Shown here: piece by piece, positions 15,434 to 20,982 of the stretch | How positions within the stretch are numbered: position 1 is the first letter of the stretch | Layout: the number at the start of each line of letters is the position of its first letter | Assembly (NCBI GenBank): GCA_964427895.1 | Contig: CAYRUZ010000019.1 | Span: 1 to 20,982 of the forward strand | Reading direction: 5' to 3' | Origin: CAYRUZ01 sp964427895 | Lineage (GTDB): Bacteria; Patescibacteriota; Gracilibacteria; Peribacterales; Peribacteraceae | DNA length: 20,982 bases | The notes under the pieces: generated by a model | Databases searched by the model: none | What the model saw: only the letters and a program-made list of their open reading frames with translations | What the model was told of the DNA's origin: nothing | Made by a program: the position numbers and the translations under genes

Positions 15434-16950
15434 GGCGCAAAGAGGATGGACGGCTGGCCCACGGAAGCCCAGCCGGAGACTCCCCAGGCCTTCAGTTCGT
15501 CGGTCGCGACGAATGCCCGGTCGGTCATTTTCTCGCCATACGGCACGTTGAGTTGCCGCGCGATGGCCGCACCCGTCTGCGGGATGATCGGCAACAAGAG
15601 CAGCGAGACATGGCGCAGCTGCTCAGCGAACGCAGAGAGGGTAGCACGCTTGGCCTCACCCTCCATCTTCCACGGCTGCACCTCGTTCATGCGTGCGTTC
15701 ATGCTATCGACGAGCTTCATCACGACTTGGGCAGCTTGGGCGATTTCGAAACGGTCCATGTGGGCGGCGTAGGCGTCCCACGTCGCGCGCACGTCTGTGG
15801 CCTCGGGGGCATCAGCCGCCAATGCCAAGGCTCCGCCATCCTTGTGCAACAAGACGAGGATGCGGTTGAGCAGGTTGCCCAACTGGTTACGCAGCTTGCT
15901 GTCGTAGATCTCGGCGAAGCGCTTCCAGGTGAAGTCGCCATCGTTACCGACGGGCACTTCGTGCAACAGGAAGAACCGCAACGCGTCGACCGGGTACTTC
16001 GCCAGCACGTCGACCGGGTTGATGACGTTGCCGAGGGACTTGCTCATCTTCTGACCTTCGCTGGTAAGGAACCCGTGAATGAGCAGCCGGTGCGGCGGCG
16101 GTACGTCCATGCCCGCGCTCTTGAGCATCGCGGGCCACAGCAGGGCGTGGAAACGCGCGATGTCCTTGCCGATAACGTGCGTCACTTCCGCGTCCTTCCA
16201 CCACTGCGCGCCGCGCTCGTCCGTGAGCATGCCGAGCGTGGAGACGTAATTGGTCAGGGCGTCGCACCACACGTACATGGTCTGCTCGCTCTCTTCGCCG
16301 GGTACCGGGACGCCCCATGCCAAGCTGCTCATTGGACGGGAGAACGAGACATCCTCCAATCCCTGTTCGATCAGCTGCAACGTCTCCGGCGCGCGGAAAT
16401 CCGGCACGATGCGGTATCCGCCCTCGCGCGTCAGCAAGTCTTTCACCCAGGTCTGGTACCGGCTGAGAAGGAAGAACCAATTCTGCTCGCTCACCTCCTC
16501 GGGGACGCGCTGGTGGATCTCGCACTTTCCGTCGACCAGGTCTTTGGCGGTGATGAAGCGCTCGCAGCCGCTGCAGTACAGTCCGGTGTAGGTGCGCTTC
16601 TCCATGTCGCCGTTGGCGGCGATGCGCTTCCACAGTTCACGGACCGTCGGCCAATGCGTCTCCTGGTCACTCGTGCGGACGAAATAGTCGGCGGAAATAT
16701 TCAGCTGCTCGTAGAGCTTCACGAACAACGGCGTATTGCGATCGACCAGCTCGCGCGGTGACATTCCCTCCTTCTTCGCCGTCTGCTGGATCTTGATCCC
16801 ATGCTCGTCGGTGCCGATCTGCAAACGCACCTCGTGTCCGGATAGGCGCCACCAGCGGGCGATTGCGTCGGCGAGGACCTTCTCGAGGACGTGGCCCATA
16901 TGCGGGGCCGCGTTTGGATAATCGATGGCTGTCGTGAGGTATTTGCGCAC
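15424..16950 (-). CDS. metG: Methionyl-tRNA synthetase
   Basis: A 508-residue class I synthetase that charges tRNA-Met. HIGH reads HMGH at residues 17-20, after RKYLTTAIDYPNAAP. A zinc-knuckle insertion has Cys126, Cys129, Cys143 and His146 (CSGC...CEIH). KMSKS is GQKMSKSLGN at 301-305. The anticodon-binding helical domain follows, and the protein ends without the C-terminal EMAP-like tRNA-binding domain, as in Thermus-type enzymes. GTG 16950 is chosen over ATG 16992: the promoter CTGACA-17-TAGACT ends 7 nt before the GTG, and homology begins there. The gene lies directly after the pilin-like operon but has this promoter of its own within the 41-bp gap. Confidence 0.96.
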   Translation of the reverse strand: MRKYLTTAIDYPNAAPHMGHVLEKVLADAIARWWRLSGHEVRLQIGTDEHGIKIQQTAKKEGMSPRELVDRNTPLFVKLYEQLNISADYFVRTSDQETHWPTVRELWKRIAANGDMEKRTYTGLYCSGCERFITAKDLVDGKCEIHQRVPEEVSEQNWFFLLSRYQTWVKDLLTREGGYRIVPDFRAPETLQLIEQGLEDVSFSRPMSSLAWGVPVPGEESEQTMYVWCDALTNYVSTLGMLTDERGAQWWKDAEVTHVIGKDIARFHALLWPAMLKSAGMDVPPPHRLLIHGFLTSEGQKMSKSLGNVINPVDVLAKYPVDALRFFLLHEVPVGNDGDFTWKRFAEIYDSKLRNQLGNLLNRILVLLHKDGGALALAADAPEATDVRATWDAYAAHMDRFEIAQAAQVVMKLVDSMNARMNEVQPWKMEGEAKRATLSAFAEQLRHVSLLLLPIIPQTGAAIARQLNVPYGEKMTDRAFVATDELKAWGVSGWASVGQPSILFAPVE

Positions 16951-16957
16951 GACGAAC

Positions 16958-16986
16958 AGTCTAGGGGCAGCTCCTCGCTCTGTCAG
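16958..16986 (-). promoter_or_regulatory. Promoter CTGACA-17-TAGACT for metG, leaderless
   Basis: On the minus strand CTGACA (16986-16981), a 17-bp spacer and TAGACT (16963-16958). GTG 16950 starts 7 nt later. The whole promoter fits between the last pilin-like stop codon and the metG start. Confidence 0.8.
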
Positions 16987-16991
16987 CGGCA

Positions 16992-17387
16992 TTACGCGCC
17001 CAAAATACGCGGCAGAAGGTCGTTACCGATGAAGAGGACCACCGTGCGAGCGACCAGGGCTGCCAGAAGGCCGACCACGACCCAGATGATGGTGGTGCGA
17101 GCTTCGGTGATGCGCTGCTCGTCACCAGCCGAGGTGACCAGGCGAATGCCCGCCCAGATGATAATGATGATGGCCACGCCGACGATGATGCTGAAGACAA
17201 AGTTCGTGATCTTATCCAGAAAGAACTGCGGTGCGGAACTGCCGACGTCACAGAACGGCAACGTCGTGCAGATAGTGTTCCACATCCCCGCGACTCCTGC
17301 GCCTTCGTCCACGCCTGCCGTGTCGATGGTCGCGGCGCGGGCCGTGGGGACGAAGATGCCGGTGAGCAGGAAGAGCAGGGTCGTCAT
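16992..17387 (-). CDS. VirB2/TrbC-like small membrane protein (third of operon)
   Basis: A 131-residue protein with a signal peptide (to about residue 19, TARAA) and two membrane helices near 62-83 and 97-120. Between them is the family-like segment AGIRLVTSAGDEQRITEART, followed by TIIWVVVGLLAALVA. This layout matches TrbC/VirB2-type pilins, which form the pilus or channel of type IV secretion systems. Two cysteines lie in the exported loop before the first helix (CTTLPFC). The ATG overlaps the upstream stop by four bases (ATGA), so translation is coupled. Function is inferred from topology and the repeat; an accessory membrane role is possible. Confidence 0.78.
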   Translation of the reverse strand: MTTLLFLLTGIFVPTARAATIDTAGVDEGAGVAGMWNTICTTLPFCDVGSSAPQFFLDKITNFVFSIIVGVAIIIIIWAGIRLVTSAGDEQRITEARTTIIWVVVGLLAALVARTVVLFIGNDLLPRILGA

Positions 17388-17980
17388 ACGCCGAAGAGGG
17401 TGGAAACGGCCATGATGAGAGCTCCCGCCAGGTTCACCACGATGGCGCCGACGATGGCCCAGGTCACCGTGCTCTGCCCCTTCTTGAAGTCGTCGGGTTT
17501 GCCTTGGGCGATGAGCATGCGCAGGCCGCCGTACGCGATGATGACGAGGAAGAATCCGTTCATGATCGCCAGCAGGATCTCGCGGATGCCGACGAGCACG
17601 TCCACCTCATTCTGCGCGTTGATGAGGGACGGCTCGGTGATGACGCCCGAGACGATGATCTGCGACACGATCGCGAGCGCCAGTCCCATCATGGCGTTCA
17701 TCACGCCCCACTTGGCCGTGGCGATTTTCCCGTCGTCGCCGCGCGCCCACATCATCTGGTATCCGGCGATGATGACGAAGATCACCGCGCCGCCCGCCGT
17801 GATGCGCAGGAGAATGGTCGAGAGCTCCGGCAGAACCGTATCGGCGATGACGTTGGTGGCGGCACCGCCCCCACCGCATCCCGGCAAATTGCCGCACGGC
17901 AGAACGGGGGGCGTCTGCGCGAGCACGCGCGTGCCGAGGACGGACAGCAGGCCGACGGCAAGAGCGATAAAGCGCTTCAT
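17384..17980 (-). CDS. VirB2/TrbC-like membrane protein with two repeats (second of operon)
   Basis: A 198-residue protein with a signal peptide (1-21, ending RVLAQ), a Cys/Gly-rich stretch CGNLPGCGGGG, and two copies of the pilin-like helix-loop-helix unit. The first copy has AGYQMMWARGDDGKIATAKW, the second GGLRMLIAQGKPDDFKKGQS, each with hydrophobic helices on both sides. It looks like an internal duplication of the unit that its two neighbours carry singly. I chose ATG 17980 because a clear signal peptide begins there and it overlaps the previous stop (ATGA); the frame is open to 18055 without better support. Role probably in the same membrane assembly as the flanking proteins. Confidence 0.75.
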   Translation of the reverse strand: MKRFIALAVGLLSVLGTRVLAQTPPVLPCGNLPGCGGGGAATNVIADTVLPELSTILLRITAGGAVIFVIIAGYQMMWARGDDGKIATAKWGVMNAMMGLALAIVSQIIVSGVITEPSLINAQNEVDVLVGIREILLAIMNGFFLVIIAYGGLRMLIAQGKPDDFKKGQSTVTWAIVGAIVVNLAGALIMAVSTLFGV

Positions 17981-18369
17981 TGGTAGAACAGCGGATTGAG
18001 CGTGCGCAGGATGAAGCCCGCGAGAATCAGCATGATCAGACCGACGATGGCCCACATCAGATGCTCTTTCGCTTCACCGATGTCCCCTCCCCTCGACGTC
18101 ATGATCTGCACGCCGGCGATGAGCACGCGCAGCACAGCGATGCCGGCGGCGGTACCAAGCGCCCAGGGCCAGATCGTATTGAAGTACTCGAAGAAGATTT
18201 CAATGCCGTTGGAAGGCTGCAGCTCCGTCTGGCCGGTAAAGGGCTGCAACAACACGATCGGACGGGCCTCGAGGACCATGTTATCGTCACTGTCCTGGGC
18301 AAATGCCATGGCCGGGGCGAAAGCCACGGAACACAGCACGGCGAGGGCCAAAAGGCACGATCGGGACAT
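17977..18369 (-). CDS. VirB2/TrbC-like small membrane protein (first of operon)
   Basis: A 130-residue protein with a signal peptide (1-25, ending AMAFAQ), an exported segment to about 65, and two helices flanking AGVQIMTSRGGDIGEAKEHLMW, followed by AIVGLIMLILAGFILR. The first helix begins at WPWALGTAAGIAVLRVL. It matches the pattern of VirB2/TrbC-like pilins. It heads a three-gene operon with 4-nt ATGA overlaps. The start is fixed by an extended -10 (TGC-TACAAT) ending 8 nt upstream, so its message should be leaderless. It may supply the pilus-like component for the VirB4-like ATPase encoded at 9706-11694, but the two loci are unlinked by operon. Confidence 0.8.
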   Translation of the reverse strand: MSRSCLLALAVLCSVAFAPAMAFAQDSDDNMVLEARPIVLLQPFTGQTELQPSNGIEIFFEYFNTIWPWALGTAAGIAVLRVLIAGVQIMTSRGGDIGEAKEHLMWAIVGLIMLILAGFILRTLNPLFYQ

Positions 18370-18377
18370 ATCGCATT

Positions 18378-18386
18378 ATTGTAGCA
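18378..18386 (-). promoter_or_regulatory. Extended -10 (TGC-TACAAT) for the pilin-like operon, leaderless
   Basis: On the minus strand TACAAT (18383-18378), preceded by TGC, ends 8 nt before ATG 18369. The -35 is poor, as is common with extended -10 promoters. A divergent tRNA promoter lies 23 bp away. Confidence 0.7.
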
Positions 18387-18408
18387 GAAAACGGCCCAAA
18401 AGGCGAGG

Positions 18409-18437
18409 TTGCGCGCTGGGCCGGTTCTCCCTAGGAT
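18409..18437 (+). promoter_or_regulatory. Promoter TTGCGC-17-TAGGAT for tRNA-Gly(GCC)
   Basis: TTGCGC (18409-18414), 17-bp spacer, TAGGAT (18432-18437); the tRNA begins at 18450. A 7-bp inverted repeat, CGGCCCA (18392-18398) and TGGGCCG (18417-18423), brackets the -35 and could be an operator or chance. Confidence 0.6.
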
Positions 18438-18449
18438 AGGCCAGCTCAA

Positions 18450-18526
18450 GCGGATGTAGCTCAATTGGCTAGAGCGACACCTTGCCATGGTGTAGGTTGC
18501 GGGTTCGAGTCCCGTCATCCGCTCCA
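18450..18526 (+). tRNA. tRNA-Gly(GCC)
   Basis: A 77-nt cloverleaf: acceptor arms GCGGATG/CATCCGC, D stem GCTC/GAGC, anticodon stem ACACC/GGTGT with loop TTGCCAT (anticodon GCC), T stem GCGGG/CCCGT with a TTCGAGT loop, discriminator T, and an encoded CCA tail. Confidence 0.97.
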
Positions 18527-18527
18527 C

Positions 18528-18557
18528 TTCACGACATTTGCCCCGCTGCGTTAGAAT
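18528..18557 (+). promoter_or_regulatory. Promoter TTCACG-18-TAGAAT for tRNA-Gly(CCC)
   Basis: TTCACG (18528-18533), 18-bp spacer, TAGAAT (18552-18557), 18 nt before the mature tRNA end at 18576. So the second tRNA can be transcribed separately from the first. Confidence 0.55.
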
Positions 18558-18575
18558 GACGCGGCTCTTCCCTGA

Positions 18576-18649
18576 GCGGGATTAGTACAGTGGTAGTACG
18601 CGAGCTTCCCAAGCTTGAGAGGCGGGTTCGATTCCCGTATCCCGCTCCA
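18576..18649 (+). tRNA. tRNA-Gly(CCC)
   Basis: A 74-nt cloverleaf: acceptor GCGGGAT/ATCCCGC, D stem GTAC/GTAC, anticodon stem CGAGC/GCTTG with loop TTCCCAA (anticodon CCC), T stem GCGGG/CCCGT with a TTCGATT loop, discriminator T, and encoded CCA. Confidence 0.96.
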
Positions 18650-18654
18650 CTAAA

Positions 18655-18682
18655 TTGACAAAAAACCGAAAATAAGTAGCGT
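18655..18682 (+). promoter_or_regulatory. Promoter TTGACA-16-TAGCGT for the di-iron oxidase gene
   Basis: A perfect -35 TTGACA (18655-18660) begins 6 bp after the tRNA CCA. TAGCGT (18677-18682) is a weak -10 at 16 bp, and ATG 18689 follows after 6 nt, as in the other leaderless genes here. Confidence 0.5.
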
Positions 18683-18688
18683 CCACCC

Positions 18689-19393
18689 ATGCTAGGCAAG
18701 AAGCAGTTTGAAGACATCGCTGGTGAAATCGCCAACCACCCACTGCTTACTTCCGCGGCGGAGGGCTCGTTACCACTGGAAACGTGGCGGCGATACTTCT
18801 CGGCCCGCCTGCAAGCCGGCGGCGCGTTCGTCGATTTCCTGCGGGATCTCACCGAACAGGCGGAGCAACAGGGGGAGCATGACATCGCGGCGGCGGCGCG
18901 AAAAAACTTGCACGAAGAACTGGGTATCGTGGACGACGAAGTGGTGCCCGCCCGCGCGCACGCGACCTGGCGCGCGTGGTTCCGCACCGGCATGCACCGG
19001 GTGATGGAGCGACGGCACATGCCGATCGACTTCACCACGCCGGAGAATTTCCCCGAAGTAGAGGGATACCCCGCTGCCTTCCGGGCCCTCAACGAAGAGG
19101 GCGACGTGTTGCAGACGGCCGGAGCGTTCGCCGTCTTCGAAATCGGCCTGGGAAGGGAGTACGAACGCATCCTGGCAGGCATGGATATCGTCTTCCCCGA
19201 CGAACTGACCGCGCAAGAACGAACGTACCTCGTCAGTCACGCTCATCACGAACAACGCCACTTCGAAGAAGTGTTCGATCCCCTTTCGCGCGCATGCAAG
19301 ACGCCTGCTCACCGTGATCGCATTCTGGCTGGAGCCCAACGTGCCAAACGGACAAAGCTCGCTTTTCTCGACGGCGCGCTGCGCAAAGCCTGA
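18689..19393 (+). CDS. Haem-oxygenase-like di-iron oxidase (PqqC/CADD-type fold)
   Basis: A 234-residue all-helical protein. It has the spacing of metal ligands seen in haem-oxygenase-like di-iron oxidases: Glu84-x6-His91 in the third helix, Glu151 (FAVFEIGLG), then His184, Glu188 and His191 in SHAHHEQRHFEEV. The pattern fits Chlamydia CADD (Glu, His, Glu, then HxxxDxxH), with Glu for Asp in the last motif. CADD makes p-aminobenzoate from its own tyrosine. Other members cleave C-C or C-N bonds or oxidise amines. In this alignment Phe150 sits where CADD has a tyrosine next to the third ligand, so the same chemistry is not assured. The gene is monocistronic, with a good -35 and a start 6 nt after a weak -10. 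Substrate unknown. Confidence 0.8.
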   Translation: MLGKKQFEDIAGEIANHPLLTSAAEGSLPLETWRRYFSARLQAGGAFVDFLRDLTEQAEQQGEHDIAAAARKNLHEELGIVDDEVVPARAHATWRAWFRTGMHRVMERRHMPIDFTTPENFPEVEGYPAAFRALNEEGDVLQTAGAFAVFEIGLGREYERILAGMDIVFPDELTAQERTYLVSHAHHEQRHFEEVFDPLSRACKTPAHRDRILAGAQRAKRTKLAFLDGALRKA

Positions 19394-19412
19394 ACGCCGC
19401 ACATGAAGAAGC

Positions 19413-19438
19413 GGCCCTGTACCGTACGGTACAGGGCC
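19413..19438. terminator. Perfect 26-bp palindrome between convergent genes
   Basis: GGCCCTGTACCGT is followed directly by its exact reverse complement. As RNA it folds to an 11-bp stem with a 4-nt loop. It lies 20 bp past the oxidase stop and 50 bp from the convergent coiled-coil gene's stop, so it may be a bidirectional terminator, though neither side has a U tract. A second hairpin, GACGGC-atg-GCCGTC, is at 19471-19485. Confidence 0.6.
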
Positions 19439-19487
19439 AGTCCTCTGGCAGTTGGCAGGTGTATCGAGACGACGGCATGGCCGTCAC

Positions 19488-20459
19488 TTACGGACGCAGA
19501 TACAGATCGGTGTAGCCATCAACGCTCGGGCTCCAGTCGCTGCGGGAACCGGCGGTGAGATCGAACGCCTTGGCGATTTGGAGGAGCCGCGTGCGAGCGA
19601 CGGCACGTGCGCCCTCGTCCGATGCGCGGCCGCCGTAGAACCGTACGCGGACGCGATCTCCGTAGACCTCGACGTGGGTGAGGATCACGGACTTGTCATT
19701 CTTCTCGCGAGTCCACGCCACGTACCACGTGGAGACCGCTTCTGTGGGATTGTCGGAAAATTCCCAGCGATCGTTGATGCGCTTGGCACCCTGCAGCAGC
19801 ACGCGCTTCTCCAACTTGGTGCCGGTTTCTTGGTAGAGCGCGTTCACCGCTTCGAGGATGGCATCGGCCGGTTTCTCCCGCGGCTCACGCCACTCGAGAA
19901 AGAGCGCCAGATGCTTCCGGTCACCCCGTTCGACGGTGAGCGGACCCGTCGACTCGAAGGCGATGGTGAACACCGGCGTCTCGCCTTCGGCCAGCGGTGG
20001 GAAGCGCAGGGCCGTCAATTGCCGCTCGAGGGCGGCAACCTTGGCCACATTCGCCTCGCCGCCCGCCCGAACGTTCGCTGCCACCTCGGACACCTTCGCC
20101 TGCAATCCCCGCAGCGCGTCATCGAGCCCATCGTCGCGTTTGCGCACGTTCTCCAGCTGCTTGCGCAGCTCCTCGATCCGACGCTGGGCATCCGCATGTT
20201 CGTCGCTGCGCTTCTTCTCGGCAGCCGCTGCCTGCTTGGCGACGACGGCAGCGTCGTTCTGCTCGCGTTGCACGCGTGCCTTGTCGTCGGCGTCGCGGCG
20301 CTGCTGCTCCTCCTCGCGTTGTTGCTTCATCGTGGCGTCGAAGTGCGCCTGCTGCGCGTCCACGCGTTGCTGCACCTTCTCGAATGCACGGTGCCCCAGC
20401 AGCGTAACGCCGCCGAGAGCGACCAGGCCGATAACGGCCAGAATGATCGTACGGGTCAT
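19488..20459 (-). CDS. Membrane-anchored coiled-coil protein, unknown function
   Basis: A 323-residue protein I do not recognise. One N-terminal helix (3-21, TRTIILAVIGLVALGGVTL) anchors it, with the rest most likely outside. Residues 25-150 are strongly charged, rich in Gln, Arg, Glu, Asp and Ala, and look like a long coiled coil. A globular C-terminal domain (155-323) has alternating strands (VFTIAFESTG, HLALFLEW, RVRVRFYGG) and several Trp/Tyr. I chose ATG 20459: it has a GGAG Shine-Dalgarno five bases upstream, a rare case in this window, and begins the membrane helix. ATG 20498 in frame is an alternative. A promoter about 140 bp upstream implies a leader of about 130 nt. Confidence 0.8.
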   Translation of the reverse strand: MTRTIILAVIGLVALGGVTLLGHRAFEKVQQRVDAQQAHFDATMKQQREEEQQRRDADDKARVQREQNDAAVVAKQAAAAEKKRSDEHADAQRRIEELRKQLENVRKRDDGLDDALRGLQAKVSEVAANVRAGGEANVAKVAALERQLTALRFPPLAEGETPVFTIAFESTGPLTVERGDRKHLALFLEWREPREKPADAILEAVNALYQETGTKLEKRVLLQGAKRINDRWEFSDNPTEAVSTWYVAWTREKNDKSVILTHVEVYGDRVRVRFYGGRASDEGARAVARTRLLQIAKAFDLTAGSRSDWSPSVDGYTDLYLRP

Positions 20460-20596
20460 CGGTACTCCAGAGTGCGGTTTATGAATCGCATTCGTCATCT
20501 TTCAGCCTGCCAGTGCTTCCAGAGAACGAATCCTCGTCTGTCCTGCGAACATCGCAGATGCCTCCGAAACGGAAGGCCGTACAGGCAAGGCACGGG

Positions 20597-20624
20597 ATTC
20601 TAGGGACCAGACGGCGAAGGTCAA
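20597..20624 (-). promoter_or_regulatory. Promoter TTGACC-16-TAGAAT upstream of the coiled-coil gene
   Basis: On the minus strand TTGACC (20624-20619), 16-bp spacer, TAGAAT (20602-20597). The leader to ATG 20459 would be about 130 nt. A TTG codon 8 nt after the -10 opens a short frame of about 28 codons ending before ATG 20498; whether it is translated is unknown. Confidence 0.6.
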
Positions 20625-20656
20625 TCATTTTGGCTCAATAGAGGCGCGAAACTCGA

Positions 20657-20686
20657 TTGCACCCCTCGGCAGGCGGCGGCTACCAT
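20657..20686 (+). promoter_or_regulatory. Promoter TTGCAC-18-TACCAT for the DUF1232 gene
   Basis: TTGCAC (20657-20662), 18-bp spacer, TACCAT (20681-20686), then 8 nt to ATG 20695. AGGA within those 8 nt could also act as a Shine-Dalgarno site, so leaderless versus leadered use is unresolved. It is divergent from the coiled-coil gene's promoter. Confidence 0.6.
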
Positions 20687-20694
20687 AGGACGGT

Positions 20695-20982
20695 ATGCCG
20701 ACCGACACCGCCCAGAAGAAAGAGGAAACCTTCGCCGCACGCATCAGCCGCGCCCTGCAGAGTCCCGAGACCCCGCTCTCGGTGAAGTGGTTCGCCTTCG
20801 CGACGGTGCTGTATCCCTTCTCGCCGCTCAACGTCATCCCGGAGCGCATCTTGCTCCTCGGTTGGCTGGATGACTTGTTCCTCCTCACCTTCGCCGCACT
20901 CGCCCTCTACCACGTCGCGTCGGTAACGCCGGTGAAGCGCGCGACGCGCGCAAAAACAGCGAGCAAGGCCGTGCGGAAGTAA
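20695..20982 (+). CDS. DUF1232 (YkvA-like) small membrane protein
   Basis: A 95-residue protein with the DUF1232 core at about 38-64: YPFSPLNVIPERILLLGWLDDL, matching the family's SPxDxIPDxxPxxGxxDD pattern, with Asn and Glu where Asp is common (PLNVIPE). The core forms a hydrophobic hairpin associated with the membrane. Residues 1-30 are polar and 78-95 strongly basic. The family has no settled biochemical role. The gene is complete and its TAA is the last codon of the window. ATG 20695 is supported by a promoter 8 nt upstream. Confidence 0.82.
   Translation: MPTDTAQKKEETFAARISRALQSPETPLSVKWFAFATVLYPFSPLNVIPERILLLGWLDDLFLLTFAALALYHVASVTPVKRATRAKTASKAVRK

Noticed and set aside
15553..16761. 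402-codon plus-strand frame over metG
   Set aside because: Shadow frame of metG, with no domain or promoter.
18099..18527. Minus-strand frame reading MERMTGLEPATYTM across tRNA-Gly(GCC)
   Set aside because: It is antisense to the tRNA; this peptide is a well-known false call made from tRNA genes.
18529..19182. Minus-strand frame across tRNA-Gly(CCC) and the oxidase gene
   Set aside because: Antisense to a tRNA (GYGNRTRLSSL peptide) and to a well-supported gene; no start signals.
19452..20603. 383-codon plus-strand frame over the coiled-coil gene
   Set aside because: Antisense to a gene with membrane helix, coiled coil and Shine-Dalgarno site; composition is that of a shadow.

Overview
The window is a gene-dense, GC-rich bacterial chromosome segment that uses the standard genetic code (TGA is a working stop in several genes). 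It shows no rRNA, CRISPR array or insertion sequence, and no gene-free stretch longer than about 290 bases. The gene set suggests a Candidate Phyla Radiation / Patescibacteria-type genome, perhaps near the Peribacteria/Peregrinibacteria. The clues are a VirB4/TraC-like ATPase and small VirB2/TrbC-like membrane proteins without a full conjugation locus, an SLH-anchored thrombospondin-type-3-repeat surface protein, short compact genes, and almost no Shine-Dalgarno sites. This placement is inference; a marker-gene tree would be needed to confirm it.

Layout. 1-2256 (+): the C-terminal part of a DegT/DnrJ/EryC1-type aminotransferase, cut by the window edge, is coupled by a 1-nt overlap to a FemAB-type peptidyltransferase. 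A small one-helix membrane protein and a bidirectional terminator follow. 2360-5523 (-): argS, then a lipoprotein with two SH3b domains and a degenerate polysaccharide-deacetylase domain. 5811-6632 (+): a coiled-coil lipoprotein. 6636-9517 (-): a HAD-UbiA fusion coupled to a polytopic membrane protein, probably a polyprenyl-phosphate-linked sugar pathway. 9706-11694 (+): the VirB4-like ATPase, whose 3' end overlaps the convergent DHH phosphoesterase (11606-12631, -) by 89 bp. 12816-14962 (+): fmt and the SLH/TSP3 surface protein. 15006-18369 (-): a small Pur-like nucleic-acid-binding protein, metG, and an operon of three VirB2/TrbC-like proteins with ATGA overlaps. 18450-18649 (+): two glycine tRNAs. 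18689-19393 (+): a haem-oxygenase-like di-iron oxidase. 19488-20459 (-): a membrane-anchored coiled-coil protein. 20695-20982 (+): a DUF1232 protein.

Functional themes. Much of the window serves the cell surface: the aminotransferase/FemAB pair, UbiA-HAD/GT-C-like pair, SLH protein, two lipoproteins and pilin-like proteins. The rest is translation (argS, metG, fmt, two tRNA-Gly) and nucleic-acid handling (DHH, Pur-like).

The most striking non-coding signal is that many genes have a good -10 hexamer, sometimes with a -35 at 16-18 bp, ending only 6-8 nt before the start codon. That predicts leaderless mRNAs as a main mode of initiation. Genes with leaders tend to have pyrimidine-rich tracts before the AUG instead of a Shine-Dalgarno site. 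I found no complete, plainly new defence or mobile system. The best candidates for new biology are the four-repeat pilin-like operon, the UbiA-HAD/membrane pair, the di-iron oxidase and the leaderless architecture.
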